Positions 1 through 8,717 of a stretch of DNA of 34,570 bases are shown here, piece after piece. Within the stretch, counting starts at the first letter, position 1. Each line of letters opens with the position of its first letter. The stretch is from Cloacimonetes bacterium UBA6097 (lineage in GTDB: Bacteria > Cloacimonadota > Cloacimonadia > Cloacimonadales > Cloacimonadaceae). A model generated the notes under the pieces. The model did no database searches. It saw nothing but the letters and a program-made list of their open reading frames with translations, and was not told the DNA's origin. The stretch covers positions 1-34,570 of the forward strand of contig DIWV01000004.1 in assembly GCA_002435865.1 (NCBI GenBank), written 5' to 3'. Position numbers and translations under genes: made by a program.

Positions 1-40
1 TGTCAACTTATTTAGGACGACTCATTGTCCCTTATATCTT

Positions 41-147
41 CCTTACCTGCTCCACAAGAGATAGACGGGAGATGTACGGATGATATACGGGTGCGGCCCG
101 TATATCACCCGTACATCTCCTGTGAATATCCAAAGGATTGATTAAGG
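41..147. repeat. Long palindromic element, copy 1
   Basis: Core arms 68-91 and 97-120 are inverted repeats of 24 bp with one mismatch (A80 opposite C108) around the five-base loop TGCGG (92-96). Outer arms CCTTA (41-45) and TAAGG (143-147) are symmetric about the same centre, so the whole element is 107 bp. The left arm is made of 11-nt units each starting with GGG (one is GGA here). Related elements lie at 191-301, 15624-15730 and 23367-23477. No ORF lies inside. It could be a MITE/REP-like element or a structured RNA; its function is unknown. Confidence 0.85.
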
Positions 148-190
148 AATAAGCAGGTATCTTCTTATTATTTCCTATGCATTCCCTGTT

Positions 191-301
191 CCTTACTTAA
201 CAGATCCATATGAGATTGAACTGGTTTCTAAGGGGTATCTAAGGGGTTAGCCCTTAGATACCCCTTAGAAACCCCTTGCATATCCCACGGATTTATTAAG
301 G
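191..301. repeat. Long palindromic element, copy 2 (divergent)
   Basis: Perfect 23-bp inverted repeat, arms 223-245 and 251-273, with loop GTTAG (246-250). The sequence differs from the other copies (TAAGGGG units instead of GTACGGG), but the plan is the same: 11-nt spacing of the G-runs in the left arm, a five-base loop, and outer CCTTA (191-195) and TAAGG (297-301) flanks with ATCC/GGAT inside them. It lies about 100 bp from copy 1, between it and the 3' end of the gene at 400-930. Confidence 0.8.
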
Positions 302-399
302 AATGAGCATGAAAAAAAAAGAAGAAACAAGGTAGATTTGTGCAATAAATTGGATATTAAATATGTTTATTTAGTTCTTATCTTTATATTATTGTGCGT

Positions 400-930
400 T
401 TATTTTCTTGTCATAATGACACTTACGTCATAGGCAGCACCTTTGTCAGTATCGTTTTTTTCCAAGCTGGCAATGGTCTTTGTAGCGTCTCCGTAATATA
501 TTATTTCAAAAATCTTACCCTCTGTAAAGAAGTCCTGAAGGACAGTTTCTAAATTATCAATACTCCCGAAAGGAACTTTATCAATCAGAATAACGTCCTT
601 TTGCTTAAAATAATTTGTTAACCTGTCGTTCCAGATTTTATATATCTGACCGGCATCCTGCTGATTTGTGCCTTTTACCGTTATTGTCTTTCCTGTTATG
701 ATACCCCTGTCGTTAGTGTATATATACAGATTTTTTGAATAAATCCCGCAATAATATGCAATGTCCCCCAGAGAAGTATAAACCTTTCCATCATCCATAT
801 TGCTGTCGAATTCAAGTTCTGGATACTTGGATACTCGATCTCCAATTCCATATTCCTTGTAATCACGTGCCAATAAAACTGATGATATCAGAGCAACAAA
901 AAGCACTAATAATATTACTTTCTGAGTCAT
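400..930 (-). CDS. Hypothetical secreted protein, 176 aa
   Basis: I do not recognise this family. The first ~21 residues (MTQKVILLVLFVALISSVLLA) form a short basic start and a hydrophobic stretch ending at an Ala, as in a Sec signal peptide, so export is likely. The mature part is hydrophilic and rich in Asp, Lys and Tyr (segments YYCGIYSKNLYIY and IIYYGDATKTIA), with one Cys and no further membrane segment. The gene is real by its ribosome site: GGAGG sits six bases before the ATG on the minus strand. It is monocistronic in view. The palindromic pair at 41-301 lies past its 3' end. Confidence 0.65.
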   Translation of the reverse strand: MTQKVILLVLFVALISSVLLARDYKEYGIGDRVSKYPELEFDSNMDDGKVYTSLGDIAYYCGIYSKNLYIYTNDRGIITGKTITVKGTNQQDAGQIYKIWNDRLTNYFKQKDVILIDKVPFGSIDNLETVLQDFFTEGKIFEIIYYGDATKTIASLEKNDTDKGAAYDVSVIMTRK

Positions 931-1302
931 TTCATCCTCCAGATGATTTTAATTGTATTGCTAATAAGTTATTTCTTTTTATTAAGATAAGAATGCTATC
1001 AAGTACAAATATGTCAAGAAAAAAAGGCAGGAGAATGATGATAAAAGAGAATAAAAACGGTCTTTACTACTTTATCTTTCACTAAACTCAGGATTAAGAT
1101 ATCAACCTTTATCTCCCTCAAGTCGTATACGATATAATTATTTTCTTGACTTAATTTATAGTAATTGATAAATTATAAACCATGCATTTGTTTTTTTAAC
1201 ACATTGTCTGTTTGACTGTTACATGGGAGAGAAACTATAGCATCATGCTGAATCAAAATACTAAATTCATTAACAGTGCCGAAAAGTCCTTAGGATTAGC
1301 AA
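931..1302. other. Intergenic region, AT-rich
   Basis: This separates the divergent genes at 400-930 (-) and 1303-3024 (+). A plus-strand ORF at 735-1085 overlaps the minus-strand gene and has no ribosome site, so I read it as a shadow. Visible items are a perfect 10-bp palindrome TCGTATACGA (1123-1132) and a sigma70-like promoter candidate (1146-1174). The GTATACG part of the palindrome recurs at 3113-3119, upstream of the second antiporter. Confidence 0.5.
1146..1174 (+). promoter_or_regulatory. Candidate sigma70 promoter for first antiporter
   Basis: TTGACT (1146-1151), a 17-base spacer and TAAATT (1169-1174), about 130 bases before the ATG at 1303. The -35 box and spacing are good, the -10 box is only fair, and the region is AT-rich, so chance matches are likely. 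Confidence 0.3.
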
Positions 1303-3024
1303 ATGAAGTTTTTGAGTGAACATAACCTGCTTATCTTTTTACTGCAGTTTGCCCTGCTTCTGGGCATCAGTAAACTGGTGGGACTTTTATTTGAAAAATT
1401 CAAGCAACCCACCATCACTGCAGAAATGCTGGTTGGATTGTTTTTGGGACCTGCTATCTTCGGAAAATACCTTCCTCAGTTCCAGGAATTGCTGTTCCCC
1501 AAAGACCAATTGCAAATATCCATGCTGGAGACGATTGCCTGGCTGGGAAACTTTTACCTGCTGATGGAAATCGGGTTGGGTGTAAACTTTAACCGCATCT
1601 GGAAACAGCGGGGAAAAGCCGTAACAGTTGCGGGAGCCGGATTATTGATACCCCTGGCAATCTCTTTTATGGTTATCTGCCTGATTCCTGACGCTTTTTT
1701 GGTTGATCCTTCCCGGCGTACGTTGTTCAGCCTGTTTATAGCTACTATAATGACTATCAGTGCTTTGCCGGTGGCTATAAAGGTTTTGCAGGACCTCAAC
1801 ATCCTTAAGTCCGATACCGGATTTCTTATTGTATCAGCTCTGACAATCAACGATTTAATCGGTTGGGTGATTTTTAGTATCATACTTGGTTTGCTGGGTC
1901 AAGCCAGGATAGATTTTATGATAATAGCCAAGCTGGTGATTTATACACTTGGTTTTACAGTAATCAGCCTGACCCTGTTCCGCAGAGGTGTCGATAAGTT
2001 AATGACCATAATCCATAATAAATACGGTGCAGATACAGGACTCAAAACCACCTTTGTCTTTGTCGTGGGAATGCTGTTTGGCGCGTTAACAATCAAAATT
2101 GGCATACATTCTCTATTTGGCTTCCTGATTGCCGGAATAGTTTTGGGTGAATCAAAGCACTTCTCCGAAAATGACCGCTTTGTAATGAACAGACTGGTGC
2201 ATTCGCTTTTCATTCCTGTATTCTTTACCAATATTGGACTGCACCTGAACACATTTGTGAATTTTCACTGGCAAATGGTACTGCTGTTTACTGTGCTGGG
2301 AATTTCTGTCCGCTATCTGGGTGCTTATGTGGGCGGAATGCTTGCAAAACAGGATAAAGCTAATCTTAAAACCATTGCCATTTCGCACATTGCCGGTGGA
2401 GAAATGCACATTGTTGTAGCTATTCTGGCACTTTCCAGCGGGCTTATCTCAGACAGTATCTTTGTAGCAATTATTTCTGCTTCAATCATTTCCACCATAA
2501 TTTTCGGACCCTGGCTTTCACATACAATTAATCAAAGGAAAAAGAGTCTGCTCAAAATAGGCTTTGGAAAAGATTATATCCTGACCGGAACTGAATTCAG
2601 CAACAAACATGACCTGATAAACTATATGGGTAAGATTATTGCACGCAGACTGAAACTGGATGCCGATTTTGTCCTGTCTGAGATAAACAGGCGTGAAGAA
2701 CAGATGAGCACAGCTATGGGCAAAGGTGTGGCATTCCCCCATGCCAGGCTAAAAGGTATTACGCATCCTTATGTCTTTTTTATTAAAAACCATTTAGGAT
2801 TGGAATGGGACAGCCCGGATAACAAACTCGTGCGCTGGATATTCTTTATTATTACACCTGAATCCAACCAGACAGCACAATTGGAAATCCTGCAGATGCT
2901 GGCAAGGCTGTTGAGGAATAAAGACCTTGTGAAACAGATTGAAACCGCAAATTACCCACAAAACCTGTGGGAAATAATCTCTCCCAATCTGGAAAACTGT
3001 TCAGAACATCTGGCTCCTGCATAA
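1303..3024 (+). CDS. Cation:proton antiporter (CPA2 type) fused to PTS EIIA domain, copy 1
   Basis: 573 aa. Residues ~1-405 are a Na+/H+ exchanger-type membrane domain with about a dozen hydrophobic segments. The transport core shows ALP (P156) in the unwound-helix position and Asn183-Asp184 in TINDLIGW. The ND pair, rather than DD, is the pattern associated with electroneutral exchangers in this superfamily. Residues ~425-573 resemble PTS EIIA type 2 (fructose/nitrogen): MGKGVAFPHAR places the phosphorylatable His at 480. The fusion suggests that transport is tuned by phosphorylation or by ligand binding to the EIIA-like domain; this is inference. No other PTS gene is in the window. A near-copy follows at 3173. 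The start has only a weak AGGA upstream. Exact cation unknown. Confidence 0.85.
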   Translation: MKFLSEHNLLIFLLQFALLLGISKLVGLLFEKFKQPTITAEMLVGLFLGPAIFGKYLPQFQELLFPKDQLQISMLETIAWLGNFYLLMEIGLGVNFNRIWKQRGKAVTVAGAGLLIPLAISFMVICLIPDAFLVDPSRRTLFSLFIATIMTISALPVAIKVLQDLNILKSDTGFLIVSALTINDLIGWVIFSIILGLLGQARIDFMIIAKLVIYTLGFTVISLTLFRRGVDKLMTIIHNKYGADTGLKTTFVFVVGMLFGALTIKIGIHSLFGFLIAGIVLGESKHFSENDRFVMNRLVHSLFIPVFFTNIGLHLNTFVNFHWQMVLLFTVLGISVRYLGAYVGGMLAKQDKANLKTIAISHIAGGEMHIVVAILALSSGLISDSIFVAIISASIISTIIFGPWLSHTINQRKKSLLKIGFGKDYILTGTEFSNKHDLINYMGKIIARRLKLDADFVLSEINRREEQMSTAMGKGVAFPHARLKGITHPYVFFIKNHLGLEWDSPDNKLVRWIFFIITPESNQTAQLEILQMLARLLRNKDLVKQIETANYPQNLWEIISPNLENCSEHLAPA

Positions 3025-3172
3025 ATCCCCAAAAAAAAATATCTGTTCTTGTACGTTTCCAACTTCTGTGTATATTGTCATTTAATAAGAGTAAGGCTTT
3101 TGTACAAACATAGTATACGTATCCATTGAAACAGAAAGTATTGATTAAAATTGAAACTATACGGAAGGAGAT

Positions 3173-4894
3173 ATGAGCTTTTTAAGTGAACACAATCTAC
3201 TGATATTCCTCTTCCAGTTTGCATTGCTTTTGGGCTTAAGCAAACTGGTAGGATTGCTGTTTGAAAAATTTAAACAATCCACAATAACTGCTGAAGTATT
3301 GGTAGGATTGTTGTTGGGTCCCGTGATCTTTGGAAAATTCTCTCCTCACTTTCGTTCCCTGCTGTTTCCCACAGACCCGATACAGCTAACCATGTTGGAG
3401 ACCATCGCCTGGTTCGGTAATTTCTATCTGCTGATGGAAACAGGTTTGGGAGTTAATTTCTCCAGAATCTGGAAGCAGAAGGGACAGGCAACAACAATAG
3501 CCATAACGGATATTTTGATTCCCATGGCGCTACTAATAGTGCCGATTTACCTGATTCCGGATGTGTATCTGGTCGATCCGGGTAAAAGGCTTCTGTTCAG
3601 CTTCTTTATAGCCAGCATTCTCACTATCAGTGCATTAACGGTTGCAATACGGGTGATGCATGACATCAATATTATTAAATCCGATTTAGGCTTCCTGATA
3701 ATTTCTGCCCTAACGATAAATGATATAATCGGATGGGTTTTACTGGCAATCATTATGGGACTGTTTAGCCAGGCGGTTTTACAAATAGGAGTTGCTATAA
3801 GACTGATTCTCTTTACCATAGCTTTTGCCGTGATAAGTTTCACGCTGTTCCGCAAAGTTATTGATAAAATTATGACCTATATCCATGTAAAACTCGGAGT
3901 TGAATCAGGTTACAAAACCACTTTCGTTTTTGTGGTCGGAATGCTGTTTGGCGCTATGACCCTGAAAATTGGTATACACTCCTTGTTCGGTTTCTTTATT
4001 GCCGGTATAGTTATAGGAGAAGCCAAACATTTTTCACAAAATGACAGGCATGTAATGAGCCGCTTGGTGCACTCTGTCTTCGTGCCTATATTCTTTGCCA
4101 ATATAGGATTGCATCTGGATTTAATCAATAATTTTGACTGGAAACTCGTTCTCTTCATTACAGCAATCAGCGTTTCTGCAAAGTTCATAGGAGCTTATGT
4201 CGGAGCACAACTGGCTAAACAGGATAAGTTTGACCGTTTGCTGATAGCCATCTGCCACACAACCGGTGGTGATATGCAAATAGTTGTCGCTATGGTAGCT
4301 ATTTCTTACGCCCTTATAACAACCCAGATATTTGTAGCAATCATTACTTCTTCCATAATTTCCACAGTAATCTTTGGGCCATGGCTTTCCAATGCACTGA
4401 AATTGAAAAGGAAGGGGCTGCTCAATATCCTGTTTAACAAAGATTCCATTATCCTGGATGCCGATTTTGATGACAAACAAGACTTGCTGGAACATATGAG
4501 CGGAGTTATAGCGCATAAGACCAAGCTGAGTACAGACATCGTCAGAAGCGAGATTTTGAAGCGTGAGGAGCAAATGAGCACAGCTGTCGGAAAAGGAATT
4601 GCCCTACCTCATGCAAGACTATCCGGCATAACGCATCCGCTCATCTTTATGGTCAAAAATTCCAAGGGCTTGGAATGGGACAGCCCTGACAACAAACTAA
4701 TCCGTTGGGTTTTCTTTATCATTACTCCGGAATCCAATCCCTCTATTCAACTCAATATCCTGCAGATGCTGGCAAAGATATTTAATAATAAAGAAGTGAT
4801 AGATCAAATAAGTACTGCTGATAATACAAAAGAAGTATGGGAGCTAATCTCACCTAACCTGGAAAACTGTGAGGATTGTATAAATGGCGCATAG
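3173..4894 (+). CDS. Cation:proton antiporter (CPA2 type) fused to PTS EIIA domain, copy 2
   Basis: 573 aa, the same length as its upstream neighbour, with landmarks at identical indices: Asn183-Asp184 (TINDIIGW) and EIIA His480 (VGKGIALPHAR). Ten of the first 60 residues differ; the middle is more divergent. The clearest core difference is Thr156 where copy 1 has Pro156 in the discontinuous-helix motif (SALT versus SALP), which may alter ion choice or kinetics. GGAAGGAG precedes the ATG closely. The 148-base gap to copy 1 may hold its own promoter, but I could not settle on one. A strong terminator follows at 4922-4957. This is a tandem duplication with both copies apparently intact. Confidence 0.85.
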   Translation: MSFLSEHNLLIFLFQFALLLGLSKLVGLLFEKFKQSTITAEVLVGLLLGPVIFGKFSPHFRSLLFPTDPIQLTMLETIAWFGNFYLLMETGLGVNFSRIWKQKGQATTIAITDILIPMALLIVPIYLIPDVYLVDPGKRLLFSFFIASILTISALTVAIRVMHDINIIKSDLGFLIISALTINDIIGWVLLAIIMGLFSQAVLQIGVAIRLILFTIAFAVISFTLFRKVIDKIMTYIHVKLGVESGYKTTFVFVVGMLFGAMTLKIGIHSLFGFFIAGIVIGEAKHFSQNDRHVMSRLVHSVFVPIFFANIGLHLDLINNFDWKLVLFITAISVSAKFIGAYVGAQLAKQDKFDRLLIAICHTTGGDMQIVVAMVAISYALITTQIFVAIITSSIISTVIFGPWLSNALKLKRKGLLNILFNKDSIILDADFDDKQDLLEHMSGVIAHKTKLSTDIVRSEILKREEQMSTAVGKGIALPHARLSGITHPLIFMVKNSKGLEWDSPDNKLIRWVFFIITPESNPSIQLNILQMLAKIFNNKEVIDQISTADNTKEVWELISPNLENCEDCINGA

Positions 4895-4921
4895 CATCTG
4901 ATTAATCTCAGCTTAAAAAAG

Positions 4922-4957
4922 AAAGCAGCCGGAAATAATACACGGCTGCTTTTTATT
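4922..4957. terminator. Bidirectional rho-independent terminator
   Basis: Stem AAAGCAGCCG (4922-4931) pairs with CGGCTGCTTT (4943-4952) around an 11-base loop. A T-rich tail follows on the plus strand and an A-rich stretch precedes it, so it can end both the antiporter transcript (+) and the C25 peptidase transcript (-), whose stop lies at 4975. Confidence 0.85.
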
Positions 4958-4974
4958 TAAGGAGATGTGTAGAC

Positions 4975-7900
4975 TTATTTCATTAATACCATTTTAGAGG
5001 TAGCACTGTAGCTGCCTGTGTTCATTCTGCAGAAATAGATTCCGCTCCCGACACTGCGTCCTGCGTCATCCTTTCCATTCCATTTGTAGCTGTGATTGCC
5101 GGCTTTAAGGTTAGTACTGACAAGAGTCTTTACCTTCTGCCCCAACAGGTTATATATATCCAAAAATACTTTGCTATCCTGTTTGATACTGAAAGAAACG
5201 GTCGTTTCAGGATTAAAAGGATTGGGATATATGCCTTTCAAAGTTGTTACCAAAGCAGTGTGATTATCATCGTTGGCAACAGGAAGTACAATCGCTGTTA
5301 CATTTATATTTGATACAGGATTGAGAGGGTCATCAGAAGTGACAATCAGGTTAGTGCTGTAAGTTCCATCTGAAGGAGGGAATATCATCACATTAATGTT
5401 TATAGTCATACCTGCAGGAATAACATAATTCATAGTAGTATTGTACTCATCTTCAGATACAGGCTTGATCCTGAAGATGTCATTACCGGAAATAGTGCCG
5501 AGCATTGAGGCATCACCGCTATTAGTGATAGTAAATAAATATGGTGTGAAATCCCCATCCAGGTGTGATCCAAAATCAATATCTGTTTCACTGAAACTGA
5601 TTTGAGGAGTTCCTACCGTTCCACCTGTAGAAGGGAAGTTGATGTCATCTACCCAGGCACAATCAGAACCATTTGATTGTATATAGTCTTTTATATATTC
5701 CCATTCAAATACATTGTTTCCGGCTAATACAGGATATGATTCCTGACTCCAATTTACTTCTCCGGACCATGAATTTTTCAGGGAACCATTGATGTAAAAC
5801 TTGAGAAAATCATAATTTGCTTCTGAAGATACTTTCTTCCAAAAACTTATGGTGCCTGCTTCAGGAATCTGCATTTGCACCAGCATAGAAGTTGACTGAC
5901 TATGAGTTATGGCAGCCGATTTTGCACTGGCTGTTGAACTGTGGTAAACGCTATTATCTAAAGTCCAGTTTCCACCCTCAAATGTCCAGGGAAAACCTGT
6001 CATATCACCATTGTCAAAAGTTTCCATCAATAAACTGATATAGCTGCTGAAGCTGTAGTTAACTGAATATTGTCCTGAAACACCCATAAAAATAAACTGC
6101 GCCTGAGTGCCGATAGGAACCTGAGAACTAAATGTTATTTCAAACATTATCTGGACAGTTTCGCCAACCGGTAAAAGAGCAATGTTATTCACAATTGGAG
6201 TAAGGATGTAATTCACGTTATTAGTAATCAGAAGCGAGAATAATACATCAGTTGCAGGAGTATGTCCGCTGTTAGTAACAGGAATTGTCAGCATAAATGT
6301 TTCACCGGCATCAATACGGCCATTATTGTTTCCCGAATTATCATCTATAACCACAGCATCGATTGTAAAGGCAGGTGCATTCAGAATGAGGTTTACATTA
6401 TACTCCCACCCCAAAACTCCGTCAACAGTAATAACTACATGGATTATTGCAACATGCTGATCTGGAGCGTTATTAGCAATATTAATAGCGAATCCGTTTA
6501 TGCTGGTGACCAGACTATCAGCAGGAATATCTCCAAAAGAGTCCATATTATCAGTTATAGAGATGTATAGATCTGCAGAACTGATGGTTGCAACGATATT
6601 GTTTGCAACAGAATTTCCTGAGTTATGCAAAGCAAGGTCAAAATAAATTGTTTCACCTGGGTCTGCCTGATTATTGTTGCCATCAGTGACAATCTGATTA
6701 TCAATCTGGACATATGGTCCCTGGTTGGGTACAACCTGTACGGTACTGATATGAGTTATTCTGTTAAAGGCAGTGATAGTTATTGTAAGATCCATTGGTT
6801 CAGTAGGGATAATTGAAAGAGGGATATTTACATTACCGCTGGCATCAGCAATTGCGGTTCCATAAACATCTCCGTTATGTGACAAAGTAACCCAGGCACC
6901 AGGATTGGTTTGTACTGCAAAAGTATCCAATCCCATAAATAATATATTACTGTATTGGGCAGTCATAGGTTGGGGCTCGGAAGTACGAACCTGTAAAGAA
7001 GCATCGCCAAAAATATGCCAGGTTTTGTACATATTGCTGCCGTCTGTTCCATAAACTTCTATCATTTTAGAAGAACCATTGAAGAATAATCCTCCAATCG
7101 TATTCTTTTGGTTGGCAATCATGAGGTCTACTATCTCATCCTGTGCACGCATTGGTGGATTCCAGCTTTGATTGATTGAAGAACCGTAAAATACCAATGC
7201 TCCTCTCGGATTCCCTGTAACGGAATCCCTTGCACGAGTCCAGGCTTCTGCAAAACAGGTTATATTGGTAAAGTTACCATTTACACAAGCAACAGATACG
7301 ATGAAAGGTAATTTGTTGTTATTGGTTAGTTGATTAACCTGAGTATTGCTAAAACCGGTAGTTCCCCATGATGTATCGGAACCATGTCCGCAGTAATTAA
7401 TCATACCACGTCCTGCATTAACACCATTGGAAATCATGGCTTGAGTTGCTCCCTGAGCCTCATAAACCTGATCAACTGATGTGTATCCATAAGTCATTAA
7501 ATCTGTTCTGATGTTTTCTATATGAGTTTGGTCTGATTCACCCAGGTCGCCTGTACTGCCACCGCCCTGGTTAGAGGCTATGCCCATACCTTTGGCAAGC
7601 CAGTCATTTCCTGACTGAATGTCTCGTTCATAAGCTATTGAGCGGGTTATCTGTGTTTCCAAATCAGCAGTAGTTTGAGCTGAGAAGCGTCCAACAAAAA
7701 TATCAGGATAGGTATCACCGCCAGCAAGCAATGCAAAAGACGGATCTGATGCACCGCCACCAGAAGTTAAGGACGGAACTTGTGCATGGTCGCCGATTAT
7801 CTGCACAAAAGCAAGGTTGTTATTCTGGTTATATTGATTTTGGATATATGCTTGCAGTTGTGTTGCGGTTGGACCTGCTATAGAAATATCCACAACATTG

Positions 7901-8679
7901 ACGATAAAGCCTTTCTGGCGTTTCCAGTCTATATAAGGCTGCAAAGCAGCATTAAACATGCTGTTGGTTATTATCAGTATCCTGCCTTCTTCATCTAGAA
8001 CAGGGTACTTGGTTTGTTCATAATTGAGGAACAATCCTTTATAAATGTTTTCAAACCATGCACTGGATGAGCTTTTTGCTGCTGTCAAAACATTAACATT
8101 GTCTATACCATTGTTATTAACAGAAAGCTTTATCCTGGTATAAATCCTCAGCGTCTGAGTTGCAGGATAATATACAAAAGGCTGCATATAAACAGTAATA
8201 CCACGGTAATCCCGCACAATGAAAGGCTCAGATAATCTGGAAAGAGATGTAGGGTAATAACCGTTGCTTTGATAAAAACTATTAAATGTCCAGGGAACTG
8301 TATCCGGATTAATGTCACGGGTGAGGTTTCCCTTGGAGGGAGCAATAGGCATTACAACGTCAGTATATTCTGATTCCAGAATCTGTGCATTCATTAATGC
8401 GGTACCCGGAATGATTAAACTGCGGCTTATGTATGGCAATTGGGGCATCCCTGTTTCCATTGTAGCGCCTTCTTTCTTGAGGTTCAGCGCCCAGTAAACA
8501 TCACCATTGATGCGAACGGACTCCCGGTTGAAGTGTCCCAATGTCATTTCCAGTATGGTTGACTGAGGGCCTGAAGAGATGACATTCACCTCATTCTGGT
8601 TGCCGTTTATGGTATATTGTTCACCAAATAATAGTAGTGTCAGCGTCAGCAACAACGCCATTAGCAAAAGCTTTTTCAT
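4975..8679 (-). CDS. Gingipain-like C25 cysteine peptidase with Ig-like domains and FlgD-like C-terminal domain (1234 aa)
   Basis: Secreted endopeptidase. Order: signal peptide (1-19); propeptide-like region (~25-230); C25 catalytic domain (~235-600) with YCGHGSDTSW (His432) and SVACVNGNF...CFAEAW (Cys465). The 33-residue His-Cys spacing equals that of RgpB (His211/Cys244). Then an Ig-like domain after the catalytic unit, two CARDB-like domains, a jelly-roll-type segment with FWKKVSSEANYDFLKF and CAWVDDI, an Ig-like domain, and a last ~85 aa FlgD-like module with YPNPFNPETT (Tyr1151) and GIYFCRM. In relatives such C-terminal domains are type IX secretion or cell-surface sorting signals. GGAGG lies seven bases before the ATG. 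It follows the paralogue at 8718-12524 by 38 bases, probably in one operon. A likely role is digestion of external protein; specificity is not readable. Confidence 0.88.
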   Translation of the reverse strand: MKKLLLMALLLTLTLLLFGEQYTINGNQNEVNVISSGPQSTILEMTLGHFNRESVRINGDVYWALNLKKEGATMETGMPQLPYISRSLIIPGTALMNAQILESEYTDVVMPIAPSKGNLTRDINPDTVPWTFNSFYQSNGYYPTSLSRLSEPFIVRDYRGITVYMQPFVYYPATQTLRIYTRIKLSVNNNGIDNVNVLTAAKSSSSAWFENIYKGLFLNYEQTKYPVLDEEGRILIITNSMFNAALQPYIDWKRQKGFIVNVVDISIAGPTATQLQAYIQNQYNQNNNLAFVQIIGDHAQVPSLTSGGGASDPSFALLAGGDTYPDIFVGRFSAQTTADLETQITRSIAYERDIQSGNDWLAKGMGIASNQGGGSTGDLGESDQTHIENIRTDLMTYGYTSVDQVYEAQGATQAMISNGVNAGRGMINYCGHGSDTSWGTTGFSNTQVNQLTNNNKLPFIVSVACVNGNFTNITCFAEAWTRARDSVTGNPRGALVFYGSSINQSWNPPMRAQDEIVDLMIANQKNTIGGLFFNGSSKMIEVYGTDGSNMYKTWHIFGDASLQVRTSEPQPMTAQYSNILFMGLDTFAVQTNPGAWVTLSHNGDVYGTAIADASGNVNIPLSIIPTEPMDLTITITAFNRITHISTVQVVPNQGPYVQIDNQIVTDGNNNQADPGETIYFDLALHNSGNSVANNIVATISSADLYISITDNMDSFGDIPADSLVTSINGFAINIANNAPDQHVAIIHVVITVDGVLGWEYNVNLILNAPAFTIDAVVIDDNSGNNNGRIDAGETFMLTIPVTNSGHTPATDVLFSLLITNNVNYILTPIVNNIALLPVGETVQIMFEITFSSQVPIGTQAQFIFMGVSGQYSVNYSFSSYISLLMETFDNGDMTGFPWTFEGGNWTLDNSVYHSSTASAKSAAITHSQSTSMLVQMQIPEAGTISFWKKVSSEANYDFLKFYINGSLKNSWSGEVNWSQESYPVLAGNNVFEWEYIKDYIQSNGSDCAWVDDINFPSTGGTVGTPQISFSETDIDFGSHLDGDFTPYLFTITNSGDASMLGTISGNDIFRIKPVSEDEYNTTMNYVIPAGMTININVMIFPPSDGTYSTNLIVTSDDPLNPVSNINVTAIVLPVANDDNHTALVTTLKGIYPNPFNPETTVSFSIKQDSKVFLDIYNLLGQKVKTLVSTNLKAGNHSYKWNGKDDAGRSVGSGIYFCRMNTGSYSATSKMVLMK

Positions 8680-8717
8680 TTTGTTCCTCCTGAAAAGAAC
8701 TGTTTATTGTTATCTAT

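Noticed and set aside
68..120. Palindromic elements as ordinary rho-independent terminators
   Set aside because: No T-run follows the stems and two of the four copies lie between divergent genes.
41..301. CRISPR array
   Set aside because: Only two unlike palindromes, no regular spacers or repeated unit of array type.
735..1085. 116-codon plus-strand ORF
   Set aside because: It overlaps the better supported minus-strand gene, has no ribosome site and an odd composition; a shadow ORF.
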